NCBI RefSeq assembly: GCF_028476545.1 | Contig: NW_026731578.1 | Span: forward strand, 1,366,001 to 1,430,000 | Length of the DNA: 64,000 nt | Source: Physella acuta | Lineage: Eukaryota; Mollusca; Gastropoda; Physidae | Direction: 5' to 3' | Shown: piece after piece, positions 1 through 12,475 of the stretch | How positions within the stretch are numbered: position 1 is the stretch's first letter | How the letters are laid out: every line of letters begins with the position of its first letter | Notes under the pieces: model-generated | Seen by the model: only the letters and a program-made list of their open reading frames with translations | What the model was told of the DNA's origin: nothing | Databases searched by the model: none | Made by a program: the position numbers and the translations under genes

Positions 1-159
1 GATGGGGGAGGGTGGACTGGAGGCAGTAGGGAGGGGGGGCAGATTGAGGGTAGTTAAAACAGGGGCAGAGAGAGGGTACGGGCAGAGGGGTCTGAGTAGG
101 GCAGAACGTAGAAAAGACAGAGAGTAGTTGGACAGATTTGGGAAGACAACGGTGAAGTT

Positions 160-400
160 TGGTGTAGGTTCCGAACTATTGAAGTTGTGAGTGGTGTAGG
201 TGTGGGGTGGGGTGTGTAGGTGTGGGGTGTGTAGGTGTGGGGGTGTGGGGGGGAGAGAAGGACGAGCATTAACTTGTAAACTCCGATACTTGGTGTAGGT
301 TCCGAGCTATTGAAGTTGTGAGTGGTGTAGGTGTTGGGTGGGGTGGGGTGTGGGAAGTGTGTGGGGTGGGGGTGTAGGTGTGGGGGTGTGGGGGTACATA
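160..400 (+). repeat. G/T-rich simple and minisatellite repeat
   Basis: GGTGTAGGTGTGGGGTG-type repeats, with two larger copies of a segment including TTCCGAGCTATTGAAGTTGT at about 165 and 298. No gene is seen. Confidence 0.8.
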
Positions 401-2085
401 AAAGATCTGTTGCATTATATTTTGACCAAGTTTGTCTCAGGTTCGAGATAGCAGATTTATTGCAGGAAGAAATTGCTATTTTTTACTCGATTTTTTAAAG
501 GCAAAATCAGGTCACAGTTAAGTTGCATGGTTGGGTTCATAAGTTAATTGGATTTTTTAACACATTTTTTAGAAAGTGCGTTTTAGGTCAAATGAATTTA
601 TCGATTACTTCTGTAAGGTCTCACAATTTATCGATTAGAACCGCCTGTCAATTAAAACTAGAATTTTCCGCTTCGTAGGTGGGGAATATAAAAAAGATAA
701 CTTTTGGTGACTTTTGGTCTGGAGGTTAAAGGTCAAGGTCCTTAACTCTGACAGCCTTCTACATTGCACAGGGGGAGGGGAGGAGTTATCGCTCTTACGG
801 TTATTCGTGGAAGTGTAAGATAGCCGGAGATCTTACAGATAAATATTGTATACATTCAGACAATTCCCTCGACCACCGACCTTTATCCATTGTATACATT
901 CAGACAATGCTCTCGACCACCGACCTTTATCCATAAATCACAAACATTTTTCCAGTGCATTTTTCAGACTTCTTTATCAGTAAATGACCACATTACTTTA
1001 AACCTAACGCTTACCGTAAACTACAACATCAACGGTCATCTGTAAATACTACGCATTAACACCTTTAAGGGCCGTCTAACGGAATTGAAGTTGATATACC
1101 GCTATACAGTGAGGCTTGACAAGTTACATCGAAACTCTGTGTACATGGTGGCCGCAATACTTGCAGTGGTAAAACATGTTCATCCATTCCATCCAGGCCC
1201 ACCCCATCCCCACTGCTATAATCCTCCAGCAGTAACTTTCTTTTAGGCTATCCATACCGGACTCATAAAAACTCTCAAAAAAATTTTAAACAATGAAATA
1301 TGCGCTGTAAACAGATCTTAGTGATTTTTTTTTTACATTTTAGTCTGTAGGCTACAGCAAAACACATCTTGATGCGTTGAAAATTGGTAATAAATAACAT
1401 CCTGATATATAGACGTCATAACGTCATGATATATTGACGTGATTCTAACATTCACAACGTCCCGATATACAGGCGTGATTCAGAAATTCCCGATCTACAC
1501 ACGACATTGAGAACTCTGCCATCAAAAGGTTTGACCAACTTCTGAATGGCCCGAACTTTGAATGGCCCGAACTTTGAATGGCTACAACCGACCTGACCCA
1601 GTTCTGCGAGACAATCCAGTATATGCCGGCCACAAATTGAATTATCAAAGGCTTTATCTGGGTCAAGATGACCTTGTCAATCCGATCTATTCCAAGTCTC
1701 TGAGAGGTTGGTCTCGTAATACACGGACAAGATGAGTGGCAACGGGTTGTGTGGTTGGTGGGATTGGTGGTGGGATGGTGGTGGAATGGTGGTGGAATGG
1801 TGGGATTATTGGTGTCATGGTGGGGTTATTGGTGTTACGGTGATATTGATACTGTTAACGTGGTATTGTTAGTTGTCATGTTGTTGATGTTGGTGGGATT
1901 AAGTTTGGTAGCTGGCGGAGATCAAAGCTTAAGATCTGACACAAAACGTAAAACGAAAACGTCGTTATTTGAACCAGCTCTAAACGTAAACCTCACGCTA
2001 AGTGTGTGGGGTTCTAATTGACGGGAAGTCTCATGTAACACAGAGCCTGGGTCTCGCTGTGATCACCCTGATACCTGCATTACCA
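400..2085. other. No gene recognised; small direct repeats only
   Basis: Mixed sequence. A direct repeat of about 50 bp (TATACATTCAGACAATTCCC type) occurs at 848 and 893. A triplicate of GGCCCGAACTTTGAAT lies near 1552-1580 and GGTGGAATGGTGGG repeats at 1745-1850. A short frame at 1912-2021 is open but not recognised. Confidence 0.5.
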
Positions 2086-2370
2086 GGTGAACCAGTGTGA
2101 TCACTGACGTGACAGTGTGATCGCTGACGTGACAGTGTGATCGCTGACGTGACAGTGTGATCACGGACGTGACAGTGTGATCACTGACGTCACAGTGTGA
2201 TCACTGACGTGACAGCGTGATCGCTGACGTGACAGTGTGATCGCTGACGTGACAGTGTGATCACTGACGTGACAGTGTTATCACTGACGTGACAGTGTGA
2301 TCACTGACGTGACAGTGTGATCACTGACGTGACAGTGTGATCACTGACGTGACAGTGTGAGTACAGACCT
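2085..2370 (+). repeat. 20-bp minisatellite, ~14 copies, with TGACGTGA core
   Basis: The unit GTGATCACTGACGTGACAGT repeats with few changes; one copy has the palindromic TGACGTCA. Each copy has a CRE/ATF-like half site. Confidence 0.92.
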
Positions 2371-2555
2371 GACGGTGTAATCAGTTATAACGACAAGACC
2401 AGATTAACAAGATGTAATATTTGCTCGGTCAGCTTATCCGTCCGGTATTTTTGTTAAAGTCACTGAACTTTTTTTTTCAATCAGTTGTTTGTTTTTTGTT
2501 AAGATCCTACTACGGATCAACAGCTCCAACCGACCACGGTACAACACTAATCGGT

Positions 2556-2952
2556 ACAAATAATCTCGGTACAACACACCTCGGTACAACACACCCCGGT
2601 ACAACATAATTCGGTTCAAATAATCTCGGTACAAATCATCCCGGTACAAATCATCCCGGTACAAATCATCCCGGTACAAATCATCCCGGTACAAATCATC
2701 CCGGTACAAATCATCCCGGTACAAATCATCCCGGTACAAATCATCCCGGTACAAATCATCCCGGTACAAATCATCCCGGTACAAATCATCCCGGTACAAA
2801 TCATCCCGGTACAAATCATCCCGGTACAAATCATCCCGGTACAAATCATCCCGGTACAAATCATCCCGGTACAAATCATCCCGGTACAAATCATCCCGGT
2901 ACAAATCATCCCGGTACAAATCATCCCGGTACAAATCATCCCGGTACAAATC
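2556..2952 (+). repeat. 15-bp minisatellite, ~22 perfect copies
   Basis: CCGGTACAAATCATC is repeated perfectly from about 2625 to 2950, preceded by a few diverged copies. The period is divisible by three, so frames reading YRDDL or MICTG stay open for the whole array; these are not taken as genes. Confidence 0.95.
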
Positions 2953-3700
2953 ACCTCCTAGATCCCGGTAGAGTTTATGTTCTGTTTGATTACTTTAATA
3001 CAATTTTGTGACTGCATTGTTAAAAAACACCGATTATAATAATTGGCTAGTTTTATTAGAATCTGTTTACCACATCAAAGTCACAATAAGACAGATTTAA
3101 TTGGAAAACCAGAAATCCAGATCTAGTCGTATGTTGTACTGCTGTTGACAACCTATCAACACAACTGTTGTGTATCAACGTATCAACCAGGCTCAACATT
3201 GAAACATTGAAAGTATTGCACCAAAATTAGATTAGACCAAACATGACCGACAAAAATGGAGGAAGATTTACACAGTGGCCCCATGTAGAAGGCACAAAGA
3301 GGGAAAAAAATGATTACATGATGAAAAACGAAGTATTTTTTGTTATTTTAGACTTAAAACATAAAAAACCAGCAATGTTAATTTTAAAGTTTTCCAATTT
3401 TAGTTTATTTTGTCCCATATTTACAAAAAGATGATTTTATTTTTTACCAAAACATGCCAGAAGTTGCGTCTATGTGAAAGGGTCGATGACATGATGGTAC
3501 CCATACAACCAAATCTTCCGCACCAACTCCAGCAATTGTTTGGTTTTATTTTTGTCAACATTTCTACCAACACACATTTTTTTATCTTGATACTTCTTGA
3601 CGCCGCTTACAACAGCCTCTTCGTGAAAAATAAATTATTTAAAAAAATAAAACAAAAATCTACAGTCGCAAAAAAGGCTCCTCACAAATGGTATGCGCAG
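2953..3700. other. AT-rich, no gene recognised
   Basis: Two short overlapping open frames (3243-3434, 3410-3706) have no recognisable content. Nothing else stands out. Confidence 0.4.
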
Positions 3701-3995
3701 CATTAAAATACTACCGTCAATAAATGTAAAAATTTATATTCTTGTAAAATGTATGCGCCTAAATGGAGTGCGCATTGAAAAATGCTATTCTCACAAAATG
3801 TCCTCACACAAATTTGGTGCGCAATAAAAAAATATCCTACTGTAACAAAATTTCTCTACACAAATTCGGTGCCCAATAAAAAAACAGTTCTACTGTCATA
3901 AAATGTCCACACCCAAATTCGGTGCGCAATAAAAAAAAAACAATAATTTTACTGTCACAAAATTCCACACCCAAATTCGGTGCGCAATAAAACCC
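3700..3995 (+). repeat. ~60-bp degenerate repeat, 4-5 copies
   Basis: Diverged units share AAATTCGGTGCGCAATAAAA and TACTGTCACAAAATTC. They are separated by A-runs of varying length. Confidence 0.75.
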
Positions 3996-4523
3996 ACGTA
4001 GCTTGTTGGAGCTAAATTTTTGGATAAACAATTTTAATTTCATTCATTGATGCGTGCTAGGAATTGATGCCGGTCGGAAAAAATGGCGAGACTTCCGGTT
4101 CTTGAATTGTTGGGATCAGCATCTGGCCGGAGGAATCAACAGTTTTTTGTTCGCGTCAAAATAAAATTATGATCGCGTTCCATTCAGTGGTCACGCATAG
4201 CGGGCGCGCAGCGGGAAATATTTTTGTTGGCTCATCATTTTCGGGGCTGTGTCTCAAAATTGGCGTCCCCTTACTATTTGCAGAGATTAGCTCCCTTCAT
4301 TGTGCAAGTCGATTATCTCCCTGTTATTCAAAAGTCGATTGTTGAGTTGCACTTTAATGTTTAAGACGAATAGCTTCCCTTTAATCGATACGAGGTTTTT
4401 TCCCCATTTTCTATTGACATTAATGAGTGGAGGTTTAGTTTTAAGTCGATTAGCTACTCGTTAGTACTAACATGATAGTTGAATAGCTTCCCTTTGATGT
4501 TCCAAGTAGGCTCTAGGTGAGAA

Positions 4524-5345
4524 CAAAACTCACCAAAGAACAAAACTCACCAAAAAACAACAAAAACTCACCAAAGAACAAAACTCACCAAAGAACAAAA
4601 CTCACCAAAAAACAACAAAAACTCACCAAAGAACAAAACTCACCAAAGAACAAAACTCACCAAAAAACAACAAAAACTCACCAAAGAACAAAACTCACCA
4701 AAGAACAAAACTCACCAAAAAACAACAAAAACTCACCAAAGAACAAAACTCACCAAAGAACAAAACTCACCAAAAAACAACAAAAACTCACCAAAGAACA
4801 AAACTCACCAAAAAACAACAAAAACTCACCAAAGAACAAAACTCACCAAAAAACAACAAAAACTCACCAAAGAACAAAACTCACCAAAAAACAACAAAAA
4901 CTCACCAAAGAACAAAACTCGCCAAAAAACAACAAAAACTCACCAAAGAACAAAACTCACCAAAAAACAACAAAAACTCACCAAAGATCAAAACTCACCA
5001 AAAAAACAACAAAAACTCACCAAAGAACAAAACTCACCAAAAAACAACAAAAACTCACCAAAGAACTAAACTCACCAAAAAACAACAAAAGCTCACTCAC
5101 CAAAGAACAAAATTCACCAAAGAACGAAACTCACCAAAAAACAACAAAAACTCACCAAAGAACAAGACTCACCAAAGAACAACAAAAACTCACCAAAGAA
5201 CAAAACTCACCAAAAAAAACATAAACTCACCAAAGAACAAAACTTACCAAAGAACAAAATTCACCAAAGAACAAAATTTACCAAAGAACAAAATTTACCA
5301 AAGAACAAAACTCATCAAAGATCAAAAACTCACAAAAGATCACTA
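4524..5345 (+). repeat. A/C-rich compound minisatellite (17- and 21-bp units)
   Basis: ACTCACCAAAGAACAAA (17 bp) and ACTCACCAAAAAACAACAAAA (21 bp, shown split as ACTCACCAAA plus AAACAACAAAA) alternate in a higher-order pattern. The units contain no stop triplets in any forward frame, so a 235-codon frame arises by composition alone. Confidence 0.93.
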
Positions 5346-5990
5346 AAGAACAAACTAGAACAATTAAAACTAATCAGCTAGCGCAATATAAAGCTGTTAT
5401 TTTGTATTGTTTTTATGCATACATAGTTTTGGAGGAGAAATACAATATTCCTCTTGGTTAAATTAAAAAGTGAATTGAAGTAATTAATTAAAATTGTAAT
5501 TTTAGTCACGCTTATTTTAGATGACACATCGCTCATTTCAATGGCATTTGGGGTCACCGACAATAACATCTAGTGACAATGACAATAACGTCTAGTGACA
5601 ATGACAATACCACCTAATGTCACGAACAATAATATTTGGTGCCACTGACTATGATATCTGGCGTCGTTGAATTTTAAAATAACCCTACATTGGACGCTAA
5701 TGACATAATCCCTTTATGTATACAGCTGTTGTTTATGTTCAACATAAGGGCGTAGGCTACTCAATGGGAAAAATATAATCGAGTGTTTAGTGTAAAGATA
5801 TAGTCACAAAAGAGAAACAAAAAAATAAAACAATTTTATTCTAGCGTAAACTTATGTTTACCAAAGCCTACAAAACCTACATTATTTATGACTTAGAGAT
5901 AAAATGTTGATATTATCGAAAATATTTTAAAATATGTCTTTTATTGCTTATGTACTTCTGGAATAAAACAAGTTAATTAAACAAGTTAAT
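5346..5990. other. AT-rich, no gene; short AATGACAATAACGTCTAGTG repeats
   Basis: Three or four short copies of a 24-bp motif near 5560-5650; otherwise nothing recognisable. Confidence 0.45.
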
Positions 5991-5992
5991 TA

Positions 5993-6492
5993 AAAAAGTC
6001 TAGTGACATTTGTGCGCAATTTCCTTATGTTATCTAAAAATAGCTCTGACGTATAATGTTGGGGTGCGTTCAAGCTAGAAGAACAATCGGTTTGTAGGTG
6101 TTTATGTAATTTTAAAATTTGTGACCGAACGAGAGAATATTTTTGAAAACTTTCTTCGGCAATATTGTTCTAAATTATGACAGGAATCGATTGGTACATG
6201 TTTCAAGTCGCTAAGTGGTCTGGTTGCCGAGATATGGGCCAAAAACTGCTTTTTTTCGAGATTTTTTGGCTTTTCTGGGAAATCCATGAAAGAAACCCGG
6301 AATTTTTATGGCCTATGTTCATCCTCGTAACTTGCTTAACATAATTGCTTTTGGAACTAGTCATCGATATTGCTTCGTTGAGGAGGAGATACGACTTAAA
6401 GCTGCGGACACACATTCATCCATCCATCCATCCATCCATCCAGAAATGACGGGTTAATAAACGCAATTCTCCAGAATGGAAATTGCGCTAAA
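5993..6492 (-). mobile_element. MITE-like family A, copy 1
   Basis: A ~500-bp element, present four times in the window, with short inverted ends around GCGCAATTTCC / GGAAATTGCGC. The inside carries a GGATGGATGG microsatellite and conserved stretches such as CTCCTCCTCAACGAAGCAAT. No coding capacity. This copy and the next are in direct tandem, sharing the boundary AAAAAGTCTAGTGAC. Confidence 0.8.
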
Positions 6493-7005
6493 AAGTCTAG
6501 TGACATTTGTGCGCAATTTCCTTTTGTTATCTAAAAATAGCTCTGACGTATAATGTTGGGGTGCGTTCAAGCTAGAAGAACGATCGGTTTGTAGGTGTTT
6601 ATGTAATTTTACAAATTTGTGACCGAATGAGAGGATATTTTTGAAAACTTTCTTCGGCAATATTGTTCTAAATTATGACAGGAATCGATTGGTACATGTT
6701 TCAAGTCGCTAAGTGGTCTGGTTGCCGAGATATGGGCCAAAACTGATTTTTTTTCGAGGTTTTTTGGCTTTTCCGGGAAATACATGAAAGAAACCCGGAA
6801 TTTTTATGGCCTATGCTCATTCTCGTAACTTGCTTAACATAATTGCTTTTGGAACTAGTCATCGATATTGCTTCGTTGAGGAGGAGATACGACTTAAAGC
6901 CCGGACACACATTCATCCATACATTCATTCATTCATCCATCCATTCCCAGAAATGACGAGTTAATAAACGCAATTCTCCAGAATGGAAATTGCGCTAAAA
7001 AACTG
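6490..7005 (-). mobile_element. MITE-like family A, copy 2
   Basis: Almost identical to copy 1 over its whole length and directly adjacent head to tail. This suggests a tandem duplication or insertion next to a resident copy. Confidence 0.8.
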
Positions 7006-7214
7006 TATGGCCAACTTTGTAGATGATTAAAATGTTCACAAAATATTAAAATTGGTTGTCAATGTTTATGAAAAACTTACCTTGGCAAACGAGGTAAAAC
7101 GAATTTAAAAAACACAATGAATTTAGTCTCTGATTTAATCACAAGCAAACTTTGAGTTCGGGACGTCTGCTGTAGTTCTGCCAGCCCAGCGCCTCCCGCC
7201 CCCACCGTACTCAC

Positions 7215-7264
7215 GCGAGCTGGTTCTTCCCGCCACGATCGTCTGGCACCAAAGCGGTGTCGGC
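7215..7264 (-). other. Exon-like CpG-rich segment
   Basis: A 50-nt segment is bounded by TTTTCAG and GTGAGT on the minus strand. One frame reads ADTALVPDDRGGKNQL without a stop. It sits in a short GC- and CpG-rich island inside AT-rich DNA. No homology is recognised, and splice-like boundaries around so short a segment can be accidental. Confidence 0.17.
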
Positions 7265-7494
7265 CTGAAAATTACTGGAACTATGGAGTGGACACGGGCG
7301 CTAGGTTCTGACCACTTCATTAAAACCTAATTAGCTTTTTTTTATGAGGGGTGAGCTAACGGCACATACGTTTGACAACATGGATGGGTGGGGGGGGGGG
7401 GGTCAGGAGATACCTCACATGGATGGTAGACGGTCGGTAAATGATTTGAATTCTGGTCTATCGTCTATTATATTGTGTGCTTTATTCTGTGAAC

Positions 7495-7655
7495 TGTGTT
7501 CTATCAACTGTTCATTCTAGCAACTGTTCATTCTATCAACTGTTCATTCTATCAACCGTTGATTCTACCAACCGTTCATTCTAGCAACTGTTCATTCTTC
7601 CAACTGTTCATTCTAGCAACTGTTCATTCTTCCAACCGTTCATTCTACCAACTTT
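7495..7655 (+). repeat. 16-bp minisatellite, ~10 copies
   Basis: CAACTGTTCATTCTAT-type units with small changes. Confidence 0.85.
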
Positions 7656-8090
7656 TCGTTGTGTTGACAATCAATGAGCCAGATTTAATTAGTTTTTTTC
7701 TGCTTTTCTGAAATGACACCACTTTTTGTGTTTACGGTTTAAAAATCTCCGTTAAAAAGTTTCTAACATTTTCTTTTTATTTCATCTATTTATTTCTGAA
7801 CTCAAAATAATCAGCTTCTCTCAGCCAATCAAAAATTGTTTTACAATGACTGTGACATAGACATGAACAGTCTCCTGTGGTTTTTATCTAATATACAGTT
7901 TAAAAACATATCCTACATTATGAGGATGTATTTTTTAAATTTTTAGTTACAAAATATTAATCTCTGAGCTAAACCAAAGCTTTGTTTTTATACTTTAGCT
8001 GCATCACATTCTAATGATCACGTCGTCGTTTATCGTCTTAATCGTCACATGATCACGTTTCTGATAGGTTTGTATGTGATGGCATCCCGG
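7656..8090. other. AT-rich, nothing recognised
   Basis: No open frame of note, no repeat family seen elsewhere in the window. Confidence 0.4.
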
Positions 8091-8300
8091 CTTGTGGTGT
8101 TAGGATCACGTTGCTGTATGGTGTCTCAAAGCACACGTCAATGCTAAGCGTGACACGATCACGTCAATGCTAAGCGTGACACGATCACGTCAATGCTAAG
8201 CGTGACAAGATCACGTCAGTGCTAAGCGTGCCGTGATCACCTCTATGCTAAGCTTGCTTTAATTACGTCACATGCTCAGCGTGACATGATCACGTCTAGT
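8090..8300 (+). repeat. ~28-bp minisatellite, ~7 copies, with GATCACGTCA core
   Basis: Units such as AGCGTGACACGATCACGTCA followed by ATGCTA. The reverse complement of the core is TGACGTGATC, the same ten bases as in the 12 kb array. Confidence 0.85.
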
Positions 8301-8450
8301 TTACCGAGACTGAAGCGACAACTCAACTGAATGATGGGATGAATATTGTCGGCTGCCGACACTGCGCATGTCCGTCGTATGAATACTTGGGGTGAGTATC
8401 GACCGTTGGATCGATTACACTTTGCTTTTGAAATTCCCATCGATACTCAC

Positions 8451-8507
8451 GTGTAGGGGCCACCAGTCCGATGTTGTCGTGTCGTCCTGTGTCCGCACCA
8501 TCCACGC
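8451..8507 (-). other. Exon-like CpG-rich segment
   Basis: A 57-nt segment lies between TTTAG and a consensus donor GTGAGT on the minus strand. One frame reads VDGADTGRHDNIGLVAPT. It resembles the 7.2 kb segment in composition and in ending at GTGAGT. A second GTGAGT lies just upstream at about 8525, too close for a normal intron. Speculative. Confidence 0.15.
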
Positions 8508-8929
8508 CTAAATCTGGTACTCACCCTCGATGTATCGCCATACAATACATCAAAGTAGTCGATTTCACATTGGTATGGCTCGAATATGTTTCGGTAATTC
8601 GATTTAAGGTGGATTGGAAAATATTTCTTTAGTTCATCTAAGAAAAAATTTGACCGAGCAAGAAAAATTGAAGAAACCATGAAGTAGCAGCCATATTCAG
8701 AAAATGTTACACGATTTGTATTAAGAACATATGCAACATACGTCCCAGCACTACAAACAATGCATCACAAACACAGCGACCATTCATACTAACATTTAGT
8801 TGCCTACACAATACGCTATACAAATGTCTTAGAGCAAAACACCAACACGCCATAAAAATGTCCATTTTTTTCTGGATAAGCAAAACCGCATAAAAATGAT
8901 TACTTGCCTACAATACCAACACTTTTTAA

Positions 8930-10155
8930 AAAATGTTCTTTCGTCTACACATAAACACGTCATAAAATGTCCTTCGTCTACACATAAACTCGTCATAAAA
9001 TGTCATTTTGTCTACACATAAACACGTCATAAAATGTCCTTCTGTCTACACATAAACACGTCATAAAATGTCCATTCGTCTAAACACGTCATAAAATGTC
9101 CTTCTGTCTACACATAAACACGTCATAAAATGTCCATTCGTCTAAACACGTCATAAAATGTCCTTCTGTCTACACATAAACACGTCATACAATGTCCATT
9201 CGTCTAAACACGACATAAAATGTCCTTCTGTCTACACATAAACACGTCATAAAATGTCCTTCTGTCTACACATAAACTCGTCATAAAATGTCCTTCTGTC
9301 TACACATAAACTCGTCATAAAATGTCCTTTCCCCTAAACACGTCATAAAATGTCCTTTCGTCTACACATAAACTCGTCATAAAATGTCTTTTCGTCTACA
9401 CATAAACTCGTCATAAAATGTCTTTTCGTCTACACATAAACTCGTCATAAAATGTCTTTTCGTCTACACATAAACTCGTCATAAAATGTCCATTCGTCTA
9501 CACATAAACTCGTCATAAAATGTCTTTTCGTCTACACATAAACTCGTCATAAAATGTCTTTTCGTCTACACATAAACTCGTCATAAAATGTCTATTCGTC
9601 TACACATAAACACGTCATAAAATGTCTATTCGTCTACACATAAACACGTCATAAAATGTCCTTTCCCCTAAACACGTCATAAAATGTCCTTTCGTCTACA
9701 CATAAACACGTCATAAAATGTCCTTTCGTCTACACATAAACACGTCATAAAATGTCCATTCGTCTAAACTCGTCATAAAATGTCCTTTCGTCTACACATA
9801 AACACGTCATAAAATGTCTATTCGTCTACACATAAACACGTCATAAAATGTCCTTTCCCCTAAACACATCATAAAATGTCCTTTCGTCTACACATAAACA
9901 CGTCATAAAATGTCCTTTCGTCTACACATAAACACGTCATAAAATGTCCATTCGTCTAAACTCGTCATAAAATGTCCTTTCGTCTACACATAAACACGTC
10001 ATAAAATGTCTTTTCGTCTACACATAAATACGTCATAAAATGTCCATTCGTCTACACATAAACACGTCATTCAATGTCCATGTGCCTACACACCAGCACG
10101 TTATTAAAATGTCCATGTTCCTACACACCAGCACGTTATTTAAATGTCCATTAGC
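8930..10155 (+). repeat. 34-bp minisatellite, ~35 copies
   Basis: A 34-bp unit built of CGTCTACACATAAACACGTC and ATAAAATGTCCTTT, with a shorter ~26-bp variant lacking ACACATA. Long and short units form partly repeating blocks (higher-order structure) between 9.6 and 10.0 kb. Confidence 0.93.
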
Positions 10156-10182
10156 CTATGTTAAAGACATATGAGATGTTAG

Positions 10183-10384
10183 CAGTGTTTCTTCCAGACT
10201 TTTTTCTCCGGGGGGGCACTAAAAATTTTCGGGGGGGCGGTAGACTTTCTTCGGGGGGGCGGACACTGTTAAAACTATATATTTTCTATATAAATTATAT
10301 AAATTTCATTTCGTTCGGGGGGGCGGTAAAAAATTTTCGGGGGGGGGCTTTGCCCCCCCGAAGAGATGCCTGGAAGAAACTCTG
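10183..10384 (+). mobile_element. hAT-like MITE with G-runs, copy 1
   Basis: 202 bp with inverted ends CAGTGTTTCTTCCAG / CTGGAAGAAACTCTG, flanked by a perfect 8-bp duplication GATGTTAG (10175-10182 and 10385-10392). The inside has five runs of 7-9 G and the AT-rich core TATATTTTCTATATAAATTA. The 8-bp duplication points to the hAT superfamily; it is non-coding and therefore non-autonomous. Confidence 0.87.
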
Positions 10385-10649
10385 GATGTTAGCGGTCTGT
10401 TGGGGTAAGAGGTGATTGGGGGCGGGGTGGATGCGCTCATCGCTTGTTAATTAAGGTATTCAGCTCAAAGATGGCGGAGTTCACGCACGACTGCGTTCTA
10501 TTTATAGCTGATCCTGTACGTCTAACGTCAGATGGACAGAGGTGCTGGCCTGATGGACATGGAACATCAGGGTTATCCTATCCCTGGATGGGGCAGTTTT
10601 TGTGTCACGTGATATCTTGGGTTATCTGGTTCTTAATGTAATACAATTT

Positions 10650-10850
10650 GTTTGGCCTATGTAGTAAATGTAGTGGTAGATCTGGTAGTCTGTGGTCAAC
10701 GTCTGTCTAGACTCTAGATCTACTCTTTGTCTAGATCTACTCTTTGTCTAGATCTACTCTTTGTCTAGATCTACTTTTTGTGTCGGCTGATTGTTTGGCA
10801 TACGTAGTAAATGTAGTGGTAGATCTGGTTGTCTGTGGTTGACTTCTTAA
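10650..10850 (+). repeat. Small tandem duplications
   Basis: TCTTTGTCTAGATCTAC appears four times, and a ~35-bp segment with GTAGTAAATGTAGTGGTAGA twice. Confidence 0.75.
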
Positions 10851-10999
10851 GATTGGTTGTGGATATTAAGGACAAATGAATTCATTTATCTCCATGTTAC
10901 GTCATCTCTTATTAATTTGTAAGTAAAAGAAAACACATTATATCGTGCGATTTGAATGTCTCTCCTAAAATTGGCAACGCGAAAAGCTAGGTAGCGACA

Positions 11000-11135
11000 G
11001 ATCGGGCTACACTAGCCACAGATTGTGCTACACTAGTGACAGATTGTGCTACACTAGCCACAGATTGTGCTACACTAGTGACAGATTGTGCTACACTAGT
11101 GACAGATTGTGCTACACTAGCAACAGATCGGGCTA
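11000..11135 (+). repeat. 21-bp minisatellite, ~7 copies
   Basis: CAGATTGTGCTACACTAGTGA units, shown here as CAGATTGTGCTACACTAGTG plus A. Confidence 0.85.
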
Positions 11136-11394
11136 CACTGTGTAGCCTCTTGCTGCCGTCTGCTGGACATGCCGTCTGCCACATTCCACTGTCAATCCGT
11201 CTGCCATGTGTCATTTTGAAAGGACATTCTTGAGTCATGTAGGTCGTGAATGTTGACCTGGATTGACCCACTATTTTTAGATACAACACGACTATATTTA
11301 TTTGTTTCTGACGATAGTTATAATAAAATATATTGTCTTATATCTTGAAGTGATACACAATGTTTGTCAATAAAGGGGTTGTGTGTATGTGCGT

Positions 11395-11414
11395 GGGGGG
11401 AGGGGGGGGGGGGG
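11395..11414 (+). repeat. G-rich run
   Basis: An almost uninterrupted run of G, likely to adopt G-quadruplex structure. Similar runs occur at 7390, 22100, 39109 and 61200. Confidence 0.8.
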
Positions 11415-11599
11415 TAAATCTCATTTCAAGTGGTCAAGTGGTCAAGATTAGATTTCTGCCGTCTGGTTCCACATGGTCTTTTGGTGACCTCGTTAGAACC
11501 CCCGTCACGTGACCCGTCCAGCCAGACTAATCGTGGATTTTGATTGGCCCGGCCAGAAACGTCGGACTAGGTAACCAACCGACCGTGAATGACAAATTG

Positions 11600-11765
11600 T
11601 TTGTCGTACGACATTGTCTCGCTGTATCCCGTGCCGTACGGCATTCGTGTTTAGGTCCTGTGTCGTACAGCATTGTATCATTGTATCACATTCCGTACAG
11701 CATTTATTTATCGGACCCCATGTCATTCGACATTTGATTTTAGGTGCCATGTCGTACATTATGTT
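11600..11765 (+). repeat. Degenerate ~33-bp repeat, ~6 copies
   Basis: Diverged units share GTCGTACAGCATT-like cores. Confidence 0.6.
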
Positions 11766-11964
11766 TGTTGGACTTCGTGTGGTAGGGGCCATGTCCTCTG
11801 TTGTTGCTCCAGCTATTTTCTTGTTGTCGTATGGCTGTAGCTAGACAGCCAGAGCTAATGCCACGTTGTGGTGACATATGAGATTGTGCACGTCTCGAGT
11901 CAACGCTTGAGTTTGTTTGAATCTAAGTACAAGACATTGATTGGGTGTTTCATATCTCGTACAT

Positions 11965-12475
11965 GCTGAGTTGATCTCATACAGACTGACGTGATCAGAT
12001 TCGTAGACTGACGTGATCCCGTACAGACTGACGTGATCAGATTCGTACAGACTGACGTGATCCCGTACAGATTGACGTGATGTCGTACAGACCGACGGGA
12101 TCTCGTACAGAGTCACGTGATCTCGTACAGACTGACGTGACCTCGTACAGAGTCACGTGATCTCGTACAGACTGACGTAATCTCGTACAGACTGACGTGA
12201 TCTCGTACAGACTGACGTGATCTCGTACAGATTGACGTGATCATATTCTTACAGACTGACGTGATCTCGTACAGACTGATGTGATCTCGTACAGACTGAC
12301 GTGATCTCGTACAGAGTCACGTGATCTCGTACAGAGCGACGTGATCTCGTACAGAGTCACGTGATCTCGTACAGACTGACGTGATCTCGTACAGATTCAT
12401 GTGATCTCGTACAGGCTGACGTGATCTCGCACAGTCATGTGATCTCGTACAGACTGACGTGATCTCGTACAGATT
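11965..12475 (+). repeat. 20-bp minisatellite, ~24 copies, TGACGTGATC core
   Basis: The unit ACTGACGTGATCTCGTACAG; a subset reads AGTCACGTGATC, creating an E-box CACGTG. Confidence 0.92.

Noticed and set aside
2434-2949. 171-codon frame of YRDDL repeats (and 112-codon MICTG frame)
   Set aside because: Produced entirely by a perfect 15-bp array whose period is a multiple of three; no splice signals or non-repeat coding sequence.
4517-5224. 235-codon Lys/Asn/Thr-rich frame
   Set aside because: The A/C-rich repeat has no stop triplets in any forward frame, so the opening is compositional.
8930-10155. CRISPR-like regular array
   Set aside because: There are no unique spacers: the whole 34-bp unit repeats. 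It is a minisatellite in an animal genome. The same holds for the other arrays.
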